Below, in pieces: positions 1-11,859 of a DNA stretch of 64,000 nucleotides (positions within the stretch are counted from its first letter, which is position 1; each line of letters opens with the position of its first letter). The stretch comes from Lucifuga dentata (Eukaryota > Chordata > Actinopteri > Ophidiiformes > Bythitidae), in the NCBI GenBank assembly GCA_014773175.1, contig VXCM01002534.1, positions 89,311-153,310 of the forward strand. Reading direction: 5' to 3'. Position numbers and translations under genes: made by a program. The notes under the pieces are model-generated. The model worked only from the letters and a program-made list of their open reading frames with translations, had not been told where the DNA came from and ran no database searches.

Positions 1-3000
1 TGCATAGTCATCATGCAATGGATGTACCAGGTCGATCGGAGTCACAGCTGTGAATGTCAGGTGACCTATGGACTCCCGGTGGCCTAAGACAGAGTGGTTT
101 AATCCAGATGTGTTAGAAATGAAGTCAGCTGATCTGCTGCTTTTTCAACTTTTGTTCTGCTACAGAATAAACGAAGACTACCACCATGAGCAAAAAACTG
201 AAAAGCAGAAAGAGTGGAAATCAGTATTCAGACAATGGCTTTCCTCGATGAGACAATGACTGTTAAACCACCAGCATTACCTCCTGAAAGATTTCCACCA
301 GATTCTTCCCTCAGCTTAGAGAAAACAAACAGGCATTTCTTTCCATTGTGAGCTGTTCGAGGTACCTTGGCCCAGGTGCAGCATTAACAGAAGAGTCCAC
401 GGCCAGTGAATGAACAAAACCCCTCAATTACCCCAAGCCAGCTCTCTGATAACTCCCATTCAGCAAAATGGGCCCTCTAATTGCCCTGACCTGTACTACC
501 TGTTCTGCGTCCAAAAGTGCACTATTCTTCTACATTGTTTCCTAGGCAACTGGAAGTTTTTGTGACCTATAAAAAGTTGCTACTCCTGTAACTGATCCGA
601 GTTTGGGGCAGTTGTTTGTTTCCATGGCAGGCTGCTGAGCTATTTATAGGTCAATCTAGCTGGTACTAGTAGGCACAGAAAACATCATGTAAGATTCAGT
701 TTATTTATTTAGACTATATAGATTCTTGTATGCTTTTTAAAGACTGAAAGTCATCTAAAAACTTATAGTGAGGTGAAGGAGGTTGAGTCACACGTTTTGA
801 AAACCAAAACAGAGCCTCCCACTTTGAGTCATGAAGTCAAGAGGAAGAACTATTTGCCTTCACACTCTCTGCCCGCTTTCCCACTGTCTCCGTTTCCCCC
901 CTCGACTCAGAAGTGGATCCTTGCAACAAAATGTAATGTTTATTTTGGAGTTAGAGCCAGTGCCCCGGATGACCGGAATTTCTTTGTTGTGGTTTCGTTT
1001 GTGTTTGCAGCAAAGACTTGCAGAGCTGCTGGTAATGATGAATCATATGTTCATCACCAGAGGTCCCCGGCAGTTCATCTCTCCTCACTCGGTGCATCTT
1101 TATCAGAAGGTTAATCAGGTTGTCATTCATTTTAAAAGTGATAAATTATCTGTGATTCACCTGGGTTGAAAAGCTGCAATAATTATCAAAGGTGTCAAGT
1201 ACAGAGTTACTCATGAAGAGATGTCCTTCGAGGCGTTTGGCAGAGGTGGCAATTCTAACTCCAACTTCAAAATCTAGCATTAAAAAAAACTAATGTAGAT
1301 ATATTTGTAAGAAAGTTTTGAGTCCTCAGAGAAGATTAGAGGATGTAAGAGGTTTATGCAGTAGATGGAATAAGATGGACTTTTAAAAGAGGTGAGATAT
1401 CAATGGGAATCCATTTAGCCTATGGACTAGATACATTAACCTAACAATCAATCAATCACTCCTCTCTTTAAAGCTTTTTAATGCAAGTAAATCTGATCTG
1501 TCAATACATTTTCAGTTTCATGCTCTCTCTTAGCATTATTGTTGTGGTTACTAATCCACCATAAACTGTATTTGACTTAACAGTTTCCAAAATTCACCTT
1601 TTACTGACATCTCTCTCATGATCAATTTTAAGTTCTGGTAATGTTGCTCTGCAAAAACATCTCAGCTCTACAATAGTAGGAGATGGAGCATGTCCAAGAA
1701 AAACTTCCAGTGGTGGGCTAATTTGGGGGAAGAGTTCTCTGGAAAATACAAGCAGACAACAAAATTGTTCTTGCACTCAGACTGCATTCCGTAGTGGACA
1801 AAAAGTGACATTTCAGTGTCGCATGATGTTGTCAGAGAAAGAGGTCATGTAGTGTTTTTGTTCTCTTGCATTTTGTTCTTGTTGTTGAGGAAATGCTTTA
1901 TTTCATTTTGCTCGCTGTAGCGTAAAGACAGACATGGAATGAATTCTTCATCATGTATTGGCATATTAGTAAACAATATTGTAAGATCCCACACACCGAA
2001 ATAGAAGAAGCATACACCAATATGAGTCTTACTGTTGAGAAAAAGATAAAATATGAGATAGTGAAGCTTTGATGTTCCTCATATGCTACAAATCACTCGT
2101 AGGCAGTTCTAGCCAGATGAGATAAAACATATTTTCACACACAGCACAAAGGGAGAGTGTGCTACAGAGGCTACATTGAAAATTTCATTTCCTCATGGAG
2201 GAAGTCACCTTTCAGAGGGGCTGCTGCTGTGCCGACCAGATCAAGAGGAAACAAATATGGAAAGTTGGCATATCATTTAGCTCAGTTAGTTCTGCTGATG
2301 TTTTTTTTTATTTTTTTTTGCAGTGATTTTGTGCAAATGACCTGCATGAAGACGTTGCAAAGTTAGAGGTCGCAAGGATGTGGACTAGTATTACAACTGG
2401 GTCTGTTTCTTATGAGTGAATTGATGTTTACTTTAAATGAATTACTGTTGTATTTGTTATTTCCTCCTGGGTTATAACCCGCTGTTATTGGTCTCTGCAC
2501 TTGGATGATACAGTCTTTGTATTTTTTATACGTGAAGTAACTTGGATGGTTTTTTCCTCTTTGCTAGGTGTTGATAGTGTAGCAGTGGTGCTCTAGTAAA
2601 AACAATAAATGAAGGGCTGTCTCCGTTGGTCATGATGAAGGTTCTGACGAGTACCAGACACGTGCACAGAAGTCACCAAGAGGTACTTTGGGGTACGCTG
2701 TTAGCGTGCACATCAGCACTCTTCTCGCATAGTCTTAAACTGCTATTAACTCATTGGTTATTTTTGAACTTCTTGTCATGCTTCACATCTCTCCATATGA
2801 CACCAACATGACTGGAGGCACCTACTAGTTTGGCAAGCCGCTAATAGTTCACACTGTCCCCCAGGCTGTGAAAAACTGTGCAGCTCAGCGTGTTTCCCTC
2901 TGTTCTATAAAATGACTGACATTTGGCACCTAGATAATCTGAGCTTTGCCTTTTTTTTTTAAGAGCACATGCACAAGGAGGCCGGCAAGACAGATACGCC

Positions 3001-3525
3001 CAGCTGTTAAGTGTCTGTCCAGGAGTAAAAAATTACTGAAAAGCGGTGTCTGGTGGCAACATTCACCATGGCGAGGAGTCCTGCTCTTAGCACTTGGTTG
3101 CTCTTGCTTTTTTGCAGAGCAAATGTGGATGTATGTTAATTCTAAGTTCTTTTCCAGTCTGTATTCTTTCTGTTTCATTTCTATGTAGTAGCTTGCTGAT
3201 TAGTAATGTACTTGGCTTAAGTTACCTAATCTGTGCTCCTGTATCACCTATTGGCAAACAAGTTACCATAACGTGAATGTGATAGCATATTCTGTCAGCG
3301 ACATACACACCAATGGCTCACACAGCGCTGAGTCTTCAGCAACTGTACTGAGTCACTGAGCAGAATGGCACAGACCCAATCTAAGTGGCTTTCATCTGGC
3401 CAATTCAAACAGACGTTTGACCCCAGACATTTGCCTAATGTGTTTTTGTTATGCGGACTCCTGGCTTCACAAATGTCACAGGGGCTGGACTGGTGGGGGT
3501 TTGGAGAGTGGCTCTTGCTTGGGGG

Positions 3526-3634
3526 NNNNNNNNNNNNNNNNNNNNNNNNNNNNNNNNNNNNNNNNNNNNNNNNNNNNNNNNNNNNNNNNNNNNNNNNNNN
3601 NNNNNNNNNNNNNNNNNNNNNNNNNNNNNNNNNN
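3526..3634. other. Assembly gap (109 N)
   Basis: A run of 109 N flanked on both sides by G-runs (GGGGG). It is the only multi-base gap in the window and suggests a collapsed or unread G-rich repeat. An open frame crossing it is meaningless. Confidence 0.99.
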
Positions 3635-4169
3635 GGGGGTGTAGAAAGCAGTAGTTATGTCTATAACCTCTGCATTTTGTACTCTAACCCACTGGGAGTT
3701 GGTGGTGTGGTTGAACACAAGTTCCCACTGGTGACCAGCCCATACCCCCGCCCCCTCTCCCCCTTCCCCGTGGGCCAGACCCACTGCTGCCTGTGGCCCC
3801 CAGCACTCTGCTGACCTGGGCCCAACTGGGCAGGCAGCTGTGGAGGAGACGGGGAGTGCCACATTTCTGGACACCCGGGTTGCTTGAATCAGAAGCCTGC
3901 CCCAGACAGTTGGAGCAGCACTGACAAATGCTACAATCACTCCACTTCAACTCTCACATTTAACAGCCATAAGAGGGGTGTTGAAAATTTATTACCAAAC
4001 ATATTGGTGCAGCTAATTTGGATTTGGTGGAGTTGTTCATTGAAACTCTGTTCCTTAAAGTTGAATCCCAGATTACTTGGGAGAAAGTCTAAATGAACAC
4101 CCTCCACTTATCACCCTTATAACTGCTGTTTTCCTGAACATCACTGATATTCTCTCATCTCTCAGCACA

Positions 4170-4550
4170 CAGTGGGGGTCCAAAAATCTGAGACCACTGT
4201 GAAAATGCTTCTATTTTGCATTCTTTTTTAATTTAATACAAGATTTTTTTTATTGCAAATGATAATATCATCTTAACAATTTGAGTGAAAAGTTGAATCT
4301 TTGAAAAATGTATATGAATTTCAGAATATCTTAGTATTTGGTATGCCCCCTTTTGTTGTAATGACAGCATGCACTCGAGCTGGCATGGACACCACAAGTT
4401 TGTGCAAAACTTGGTGACCCAAGTTATCCCAGCATGATTTGACAATGTTCCAAAGAGCTTCTTAGGATGTCAGACTTTCTGATTATTTCCAGATTTACAT
4501 GCAAAACATCACAGATTTTTGATGTGGTCTCAGATTTTTGAACCCCACTG
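4170..4550. mobile_element. Miniature Tc1/mariner-like element (non-autonomous)
   Basis: The ends are near-perfect inverted repeats of about 27 bp: left begins CAGTGGGGGTCCAAAAATCT, right ends AGATTTTTGAACCCCACTG, followed by TA. The CAGTGGGG...CCCCACTG termini and the TA at the right flank fit the Tc1/mariner superfamily. The left TA appears mutated to CA. The interior (381 bp in total) has no transposase frame, so it is a deletion derivative. Confidence 0.7.
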
Positions 4551-5504
4551 TATCAGATCCATTAAAATCATTAAATTAAAGTTTAGGTGTGCAGCTATGA
4601 AATCAGCACAGGAGGCACAAGAAAGATTTCTTTGAAAATATGATTTTTTTTTTTTTTCAAATTTTGTGAGAAGATGGCTATATTGAATCCAGTTTAAATT
4701 TATGAACATAATTTATGAACATCAAATCAGGAATGTATTTATTTTATTATGACCGTTATGGTAAATTGGAGACAAAATGTTTCACCTCATCTTTACCCTT
4801 TTCTTAATGCAAAATGGTGGGAGTTCCATGCAAATGAGAAAGTGCAAGATGATGCATTAGTATGTTGATGAAAATTGGATCTTAGACACTGTGGTCACAT
4901 CCCAGGACCTGGTATATTTTTCAGGGCAATGTCACTCATTTGACAACTTGACAAATCCATCCATTTATTGTCATGTGCCGAATGTTTGACAAACGTGATG
5001 GGCACAGCTATTTACATATTTTTTTGGATGAGTAATGTGATTGGCTGAAAGGATAATAATTAATCACAACTATTCCATTTCACCCAGCGTGTTCAGGAAA
5101 AACCATACGAGAGCAGTTATGCTTTGGTGTGATGCAGAAAGCTGAGATGTATGAAATCTTAGTTTTGTTGAAAAGTGGTGGCAGTAGAGGACCATTCAGC
5201 GACTAACTTGGCAGCTCTGCTTATCCTGCCTGTAGATTATATACTGCTGAGGCCCAGGAAAAGCTGTTCAATACAAGAAGGATGACCGAGAGAAACAAAG
5301 TTTTCCATGTGTGCTAAATGGAGCAAGTATCAATAGAAAAAAAGACTAATTGATTAGTGTGACATCATGAGTATTTGGATATCTTCATATGACAAAAGCA
5401 AGCCAAATGAAATTGAATAACTACATATATTTTGGAAAAAAAAAGTTATAATGTTTTGATCTAAACCTAGACATTGTGTTACTTCATATCAATGCTAATA
5501 AATA

Positions 5505-5535
5505 TACCTCCTTTTTAATGAATAAAAAGGAGGTA
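5505..5535. repeat. Perfect 13-bp-arm hairpin
   Basis: TACCTCCTTTTTA and TAAAAAGGAGGTA are exact inverted copies separated by five bases (ATGAA). A further pair TCATATCA / TGATATGA lies outside, so a longer imperfect stem is possible. No gene is attached to it. Confidence 0.8.
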
Positions 5536-8500
5536 ATGATATGAGACCAGCAGCTTGAAGCCAGACCGATCCGTGAACTCTACTAGATGATGTCATGAAG
5601 CCCCACCTCCCAAAACTCCGAAACCCAATGAGAAAATAGGAGTTATAGATATGAAATAATGCATGTTTCTGCAGCCGCATCAGATTTTTTCAGAAACTGA
5701 TTTTGGTGCAAAGTTAAGGAGCAAGTTTGACATTAAATGTTTCCAGAGCAGTCCTCTTGCTTTTTCAGTTTAAATATTGGAAGCACAGACCAATGACAGC
5801 TTAGTAAGTGAAATTATCTTCCAATTAGATTTCTGATTGGAGGAGAGAACTTTCAACTCTGAATACAATAATTGATCACAAACCTGTTTAACCTTTCTTT
5901 AGTTAACCACATGATCAACCACGGATAGCCACGGAATCAGGACTGAGGAAAACAAATATATATGTGTGTGTGTATATATATATATATATAACGCAATTAT
6001 ATTAAGCTGCATTTACTCCTCTGCTTCTTTTCAATTTTTAACAGACTATATTTTCCAAATGAAATGCCCACAGTGATACTCCCAGCCACAGTGATGTCTC
6101 ATTCTGAGTAATAAGTCTCTAAAGTGTGCTTGTTTGGCTTTTTTGAGGCCAAGGGAGAGCAATAAAATGTCTGTCATAGGATTTCGGGGTCCTCATAGAC
6201 CTTTCCCAGGTGTGCCTCACTACTCATGAAGTTCACATTTTCACTCACGGTGTATTCATGGATAAATGCGTCAGCAGATTGTTCTTTAACGGAAACCCAA
6301 TTAGCGTGCACTCCCAATTTTTCCTTGCAGAAAGTCATTTGGAGAAATGTGGAAGCCCAGTGTGAGAGGCTGCCTGATGTCCACGCTCAGCTGAAGCATG
6401 CTCACTATATTTTATTTCATTTGTTGGACAGTTTCACTTAATTCAAAACATGCTCTCTTTGCTTTGTTTGGAAGGAAGATGGGTGAAACAATAAGGTCAC
6501 TGTTAATTTAGGTTTGTGAAATCCACTGAGGTTAACCATTTCCTTTGTTCCTTGTTTTTCGTTGAGGAACGCTCTAAAGTGTTTTCATGTTGAGGTATGT
6601 GCTGCGTTTACTTTTATCACTGCTTTTCTGCGAGGCAGGCCGACCTGATGTTTGTTTATAAGGAATTCCGGCTTCACTCGGAACTTTCATTCACCACTTG
6701 AAAGCACTTGACTTGCTACTAATTTACCTAGAGGGACTTGAAAATTATCTGTCTGCGCTGTCAAAATCTTTTTTGTGGTGACATGCCATCATCAAAGATT
6801 TTCTGTAGAGTTTAATGAAAGCCTGGTAGATAGATGGGTTAATGTTATAGTGTATATGCCTGAATGCTACATTGAGAAAGTCTCCTTAAACTCAAGTTAA
6901 CATGTTTTCAATATTGAGTGTTTTTTGTTTTTGCTTTGAGTGTTTTGCAAACATTGTTGCTATGCACATTGTTTTTTTAAGTTATGTAATATTACAGAGT
7001 TCACATGAAAATATATGGTTGTTGGAACGGTGCAGGAATTAAATAGTATTGAAAATAATGTTGAATTTCCCTTTGTCATCAGTGCTGGTTGGGACATGTC
7101 ACTCTGTGCTGCTTGGTTATTTTCAGTAGGAAACTATGGACACTGAATGAGTGGAGAATCAGGAAAATCCAGCACCTAGTAGTTGCATAGCTTTTTTGAC
7201 AAATTGCCACCCAGCAACCTTTTATGTCCCTGTGTGTCAGGAGTATGGCTGGAGGCTGAGAGGCTTGTGCAGTTAAGTTTTTTTTCTCCCCTCCTCAGTC
7301 AATAGATGAACACTTCACCTGGTAATGCCTATACAAATATATAAAAACTGTTATTTTATCCAAAGTTATCCCAAGTTCAGATTTCCCTTCTTGGGGCAAG
7401 GTCTTGAGTGTAACGCTCTGCTGAGACTTATGTCAAAAAAGAAACTTGATCCTCTAAATGCGTGACATTGTATAAACATTGTAGTAGTTCTACCAAAACA
7501 AATTTGCAGCATATGCATATGAAAATATTGCGAGTTTGTCACCAGGGCGTTAGCATTTTGTTTCATCTGCACTATTTGATCCCCTGTCACCGTTCCTGCT
7601 CCTTTCACACAGTTTGTGTATTCTTTGTCAAGACATGTAAACTCACTTTGCCTAGATGTTCTCCTTTGTGGAAGTTTAGGGGGAGAAAAAATTACCATAG
7701 TTGAGGACGAAAACGTTCCAAGTACGAGGATTCCATTTAGATGTACATTAAGCCTCCATTCCTTATCTTAAAAACAGATTCAGCCATTTGGAAGCGAGTG
7801 TATTTTCATGTGTGTGAGACGCTGAGTGGATAACCTGTTGGCAGTGGAGGACAGTGCAGATCTCTCTTCACTCTAAATTGCAGGCAGGCATCCCTGCAAC
7901 CCCACATGAAGACCATTGAGCCCCATCAAGATAATCCTTAATAAAGAACGGCTTCCCATTTAATCTTAGCTCACTTCTCAAATTTCTTACTTGATATAGT
8001 TTTTGGCAAGTGGTGTTTTAGCGCTGATGTCAGTTGAACAGTATCAGTGCATCTTTTGTTAAGCTTCCATTTGGCACATGTGGAAGGGTCTCTTAAGTTT
8101 GGATTTTATACTTACAGAACAGATTATTTTATTGCTCTAATTCATGCATCAACCGAAGTTTTCTTTAACAGACTTTGTCTTGGTGCCTGTTATACTGTAA
8201 CATTTTATATATGGGTATTGTTAATAAAAGAGCTCAGCGTGTGTTTTAGATGCAACAGTCGAAAACTCATCCACCTTTAATATTAGATTTGGCATTTAAC
8301 ACTCATGTTAAGGAACTCAAAACTATAAAATAGTCACCAAACTGCTGGGTTGATTGGAGCTGTGATTGGAAACATACCATACAGCACTGGGTGCAGTAGA
8401 TGAGTACGACTTTAGTCGCTGAGATGTAAACAATGCTGGATAATTACACTGTGCAATTTGGAAAATAACTCACTTGCAAAATTACATCTCAAGCTAATTT

Positions 8501-9404
8501 TATACAGCTGCTCATTGAAATAGAGAGCGACGGAGTAAATGCAATAACTCAATTGGCATGTGTACCCCATCGCTATTAGAAATAGTTACGCGAGAGTCCC
8601 CAAGCTTCTATTAGTCAGTTGAGTTATCAAGAAGCTGTTTAATGTGCAATATATTTAATGCTCAGGTACAGAAATATGAGCCTGTGGGTTTACCTGCAGG
8701 TTTGTGGGTTTGGGAAAAGAGGCAGCGTGTATTTCCAGCACGTCCACATCATTACTGCACGACAGCTTGAATCTATTTCTGTCACCTCTTCATTGACTAT
8801 TGCTCGAACATGGTTTGCTGTTGAGTTGTTTTCTACATATGCTGTGAACATTATGGCCAATCATTCCTAAGTAGAAATTGATTATTCTTAAGCAAAACAG
8901 CATGTCATGTAATTTAAAAAAAAAAAAAAAAANAAAAAAAAAAAAAAATAGCGAGAGATTTGAACGTGTGCTTTTAATGACACACACCATTTTTTATTTC
9001 TTATCATAGCAGGAAAGAGAAACATACAGTCAGTACAAACAGAGTAACAAAGTGAACTATTCTTCTAGCCGTGGGTTTTCTTTTTCTCTCACCACCTCTT
9101 TACTAAATGTATGATTTCCTCTTCCTCCTCCATCATTTTTCAGCATCACAGTTGGTGTTTCACCCACAGTTTTATTGCATGTAATTTCTTCATTGCACTC
9201 TCAATTTATAACACAGAACTAATGTTTTTGTTAGTTTGAAAGGGGGAAAAAATGAGACAAAAAGTGTAGCTGCCTCATCTCCAGCATGGGTAAATGTTGA
9301 GCAGTTTGAAAGCATCAGTAGCAGCGTGGCCTTGTGTGGCAGCATCGCACAGTTGAAATAATAACCTGGAGCAGACAGAAGGCAGTCATTACCTTGCACA
9401 CAGA

Positions 9405-10100
9405 TGCGGTGTGTATGTGTTGACGGAGGACTTCCACTAGACTGCTGTGGGGACGGACGGGGCTGAGCCGCTCGGTCGCCGGTGAACCTCCTGCTCCCCG
9501 TCACCTAAGCTAATGAGCTAAAGCCTTGTTTTTACCCTCTAAAGTCGCTCTACGACAGAGAGCAATCCTGCAGTGACCTAAGACATGAGAGCAAAAAAAA
9601 AAAAAATNAAAAAAAAAAAAAATGTGGTTTGTGGTGAAAAGAGAGGAGGAAAAAAAGGACATAACAAAAACAAGAGAAATGGGGGAGAAGAAAAGCGTGG
9701 GCCCTCGGGGTGTGTGAGCTGAGCCTGGCGTTCTCTAGTGGACAGGCGGGCCGGTGGAGAGATCTGCCATTTCATTGTCTTAGTCTCCACTGATAGGATC
9801 TGGAGAGCGCTCTATTGCTTAAAGCTGTGAGTGAATGACATATGGGGAGCTGGTGTGAGGCAGAACTCCCCCGTGCCTCCTCCAGACCCAAAGTCTTCCT
9901 GTGAGAGAGCACTGAGCAACTTTTTCTGCTTTTTCAAACAGCAGCCTCCCTCTCCCTCCCTCATTCACTGCTTTTCTCCCTCCCTCTCCCTCGCTCTCTC
10001 TCTCTCTCGCCCTCTCACTCTCTCTCTTTTTTTCCCTCTTCCTCAGACACTCACTAGTCACTGCCTGAAGCAGTAATCGGACAACTCTCTTTCTCACCAG
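9405..10100 (+). promoter_or_regulatory. Candidate eya1 promoter region
   Basis: A CpG-rich patch at about 9405-9500 (roughly eight CpGs in 80 bases, unlike the AT-rich flanks) is followed by an A-tract with a single-N join. After that comes a CT-rich initiator-like stretch at 9940-10040. No canonical TATA box is obvious. It sits just upstream of a plausible non-coding first exon and about 8 kb before the first coding exon. The call is inferred from composition and position only. Confidence 0.35.
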
Positions 10101-10418
10101 GACTCGGTCTCCTGAGATACCGCGCGGGGCTCCATGGCTTCCAACACCTAAAATGGAAAAGAAAAAAGTCGTCTTGTAGTCTTCATTTGGTGCGTTTCAG
10201 ATTCCACCAACACTTGAAGAATTGATTTAGAGAGTTTGCTGCCTGTTCTGCTGGACTGAACGATCTTTCTGTAGAAGATTTTTTTTTTTTTAAAAGAAGA
10301 TAAAATAAGAAGGGATAAACGCAAACACNATCTTTCTGTAGAAGATTTTTTTTTTTTTAAAAGAAGATAAAATAAGAAGGGATAAACGCAAACACACACG
10401 GATTCAACCATAATTGTA
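10041..10418 (+). other. eya1: Candidate eya1 non-coding first exon (5' UTR)
   Basis: The segment ends at a strong 5' splice site (A|GTGAGTAT, GT at 10419-10420). It could join the acceptor at 17892. Two short upstream ORFs lie inside it, ATG at 10134-10151 (5 codons) and 10153-10179 (8 codons), which would be expected to reduce initiation downstream. The 5' boundary is a guess. About 66 bases are artificially doubled around the N at 10329, so the true exon is shorter. Transcript data would be needed to confirm it. Confidence 0.4.
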
Positions 10419-11805
10419 GTGAGTATGACTTTGATTTCTACATTATGCTGGTTTGCTAACAGAATTGTTTTAATTTGAACACTATTCTGATCCATGAGTG
10501 GGAGTTAACTCAGGTATAACGATGTCAGTGTGATAACATTTATTACATTCATATTATGATAAAATTAGCAATTAAAGCATTAATGTTAACAGGATGGTAG
10601 GAGAAACAAATTAAATTTTCAGACTCATCTTGTTATTGTTATGCTTTCAAATGGTCCCTGCTGCATCTTTAGTTTGGTAAGAATTGAAAGGCTGCAGAGA
10701 TTAAAAACAATTGTAATAATATGATCTAAAGGGGCTGGTTTTATTTCTCACAGGACAAATATAATTCATAGATGATGAGAGAGAAATAGATAAAAAAAAA
10801 AAAAAAAACTGCTCAGAATGAGAAATAAAAATAAATTTCCACACCCTGATGAAATATAGTCATTTTATAATTTTAATATGATACAATTTAAAGAAAATAA
10901 ATTTTAATCACATATTTTCAAATTACTGCAAAGCATATTAGATGGTATGTTTTTTAAAATATGTGATATATGTCTTATGGGCTTTGATTTTAACAATTCA
11001 ATTTGCCCACAAATATCTTCATCTGTAATTTTAAATAACTTTTGCCTAAAATCCTATTTAATGTATACATATGTATAATTGAAATCTTAAACACAAACAC
11101 CTATAAAAAAAAATTTCCTCTTGTAATTAAAATTGCAAACACTTTTTTCAAAATTCGAATCATACTTGCAAAAATAAACAACACCGAGTGTAGGATCCTC
11201 TCGTCCCAGTTTACATTTTGATCAGGTAAGCAAAGCATGCCGGTCACTGCAGGAGCACCTTTTCCACTGGCAGAACAAACAAAACCAACACAGTTAAAGC
11301 AGTTGACATTTAATGCCATCTGCTGAGGCCAGGAATGCTGCGAGGAGACCTGAGAGGCTCTCGCTGTCTGACCAAGACAACAGAACCCGCGTTTGGCCCA
11401 CTGCTCCTCCGGCCCGCTGCTCCTCCGGCTCGCCGTCCAGCCATTTCACGTGTAGTAAAGATGAATCACTTGCTGCAATCACTCGCCTCTCTAATTAAAG
11501 GATGTGCTGGTTTAATGTTCTGTGTGTGATCACAGGCTTACATCACAAGTCAGGGAATTATGTGAGTGTGTGTGTGTGTGTGTGTGTGTGATGGATTTCA
11601 TCTCTCTAAAACAGTGCTTTTTTTTCCCCCTCCCACTTTCCTTTTTCATCCTCTAATTCCTATCATTTTCATTTTGCTGCTCCTTTCAGTATTTAGAAAG
11701 GTGTGTCTTAGCAGATGAAAGAGAGGGAAATGGAGAGGGTAGAATGGGCTAGTGAGCCAAACTGCTTAGCGAGTGGCCACCGCTCCGCATGGACAAACAT
11801 GAGAC

Positions 11806-11808
<3 letters not shown>

Positions 11809-11857
<49 letters not shown>
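11809..11857. repeat. (GT)n microsatellite
   Basis: 49 bases of uninterrupted GT. A shorter (GT)n lies at 11566-11589. Both are expected to be length-polymorphic. Confidence 0.95.

Positions 11858-11859
<2 letters not shown>

Larger units (their letters stand above)
1..9404. other. Upstream non-coding DNA
   Basis: No exon with protein-family similarity was found on either strand; open frames here are short and unsupported. Visible contents are a 109-N gap (3526-3634), a miniature Tc1-like element (4170-4550), a hairpin (5505-5535), a TG/TA microsatellite at about 5958-5990, an A-tract with an N join (8919-8948) and a MEF2-type site at 640-649. Otherwise it is unremarkable AT-rich sequence that may hold eya1 enhancers. 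Confidence 0.6.

Noticed and set aside
3365..3940. Open frames spanning the N gap on both strands
   Set aside because: They are held open only by unknown bases; nothing can be said of the missing sequence.
7366..7698. 110-codon minus-strand open frame upstream of eya1
   Set aside because: No domain, no splice context and no codon pattern supporting a gene.
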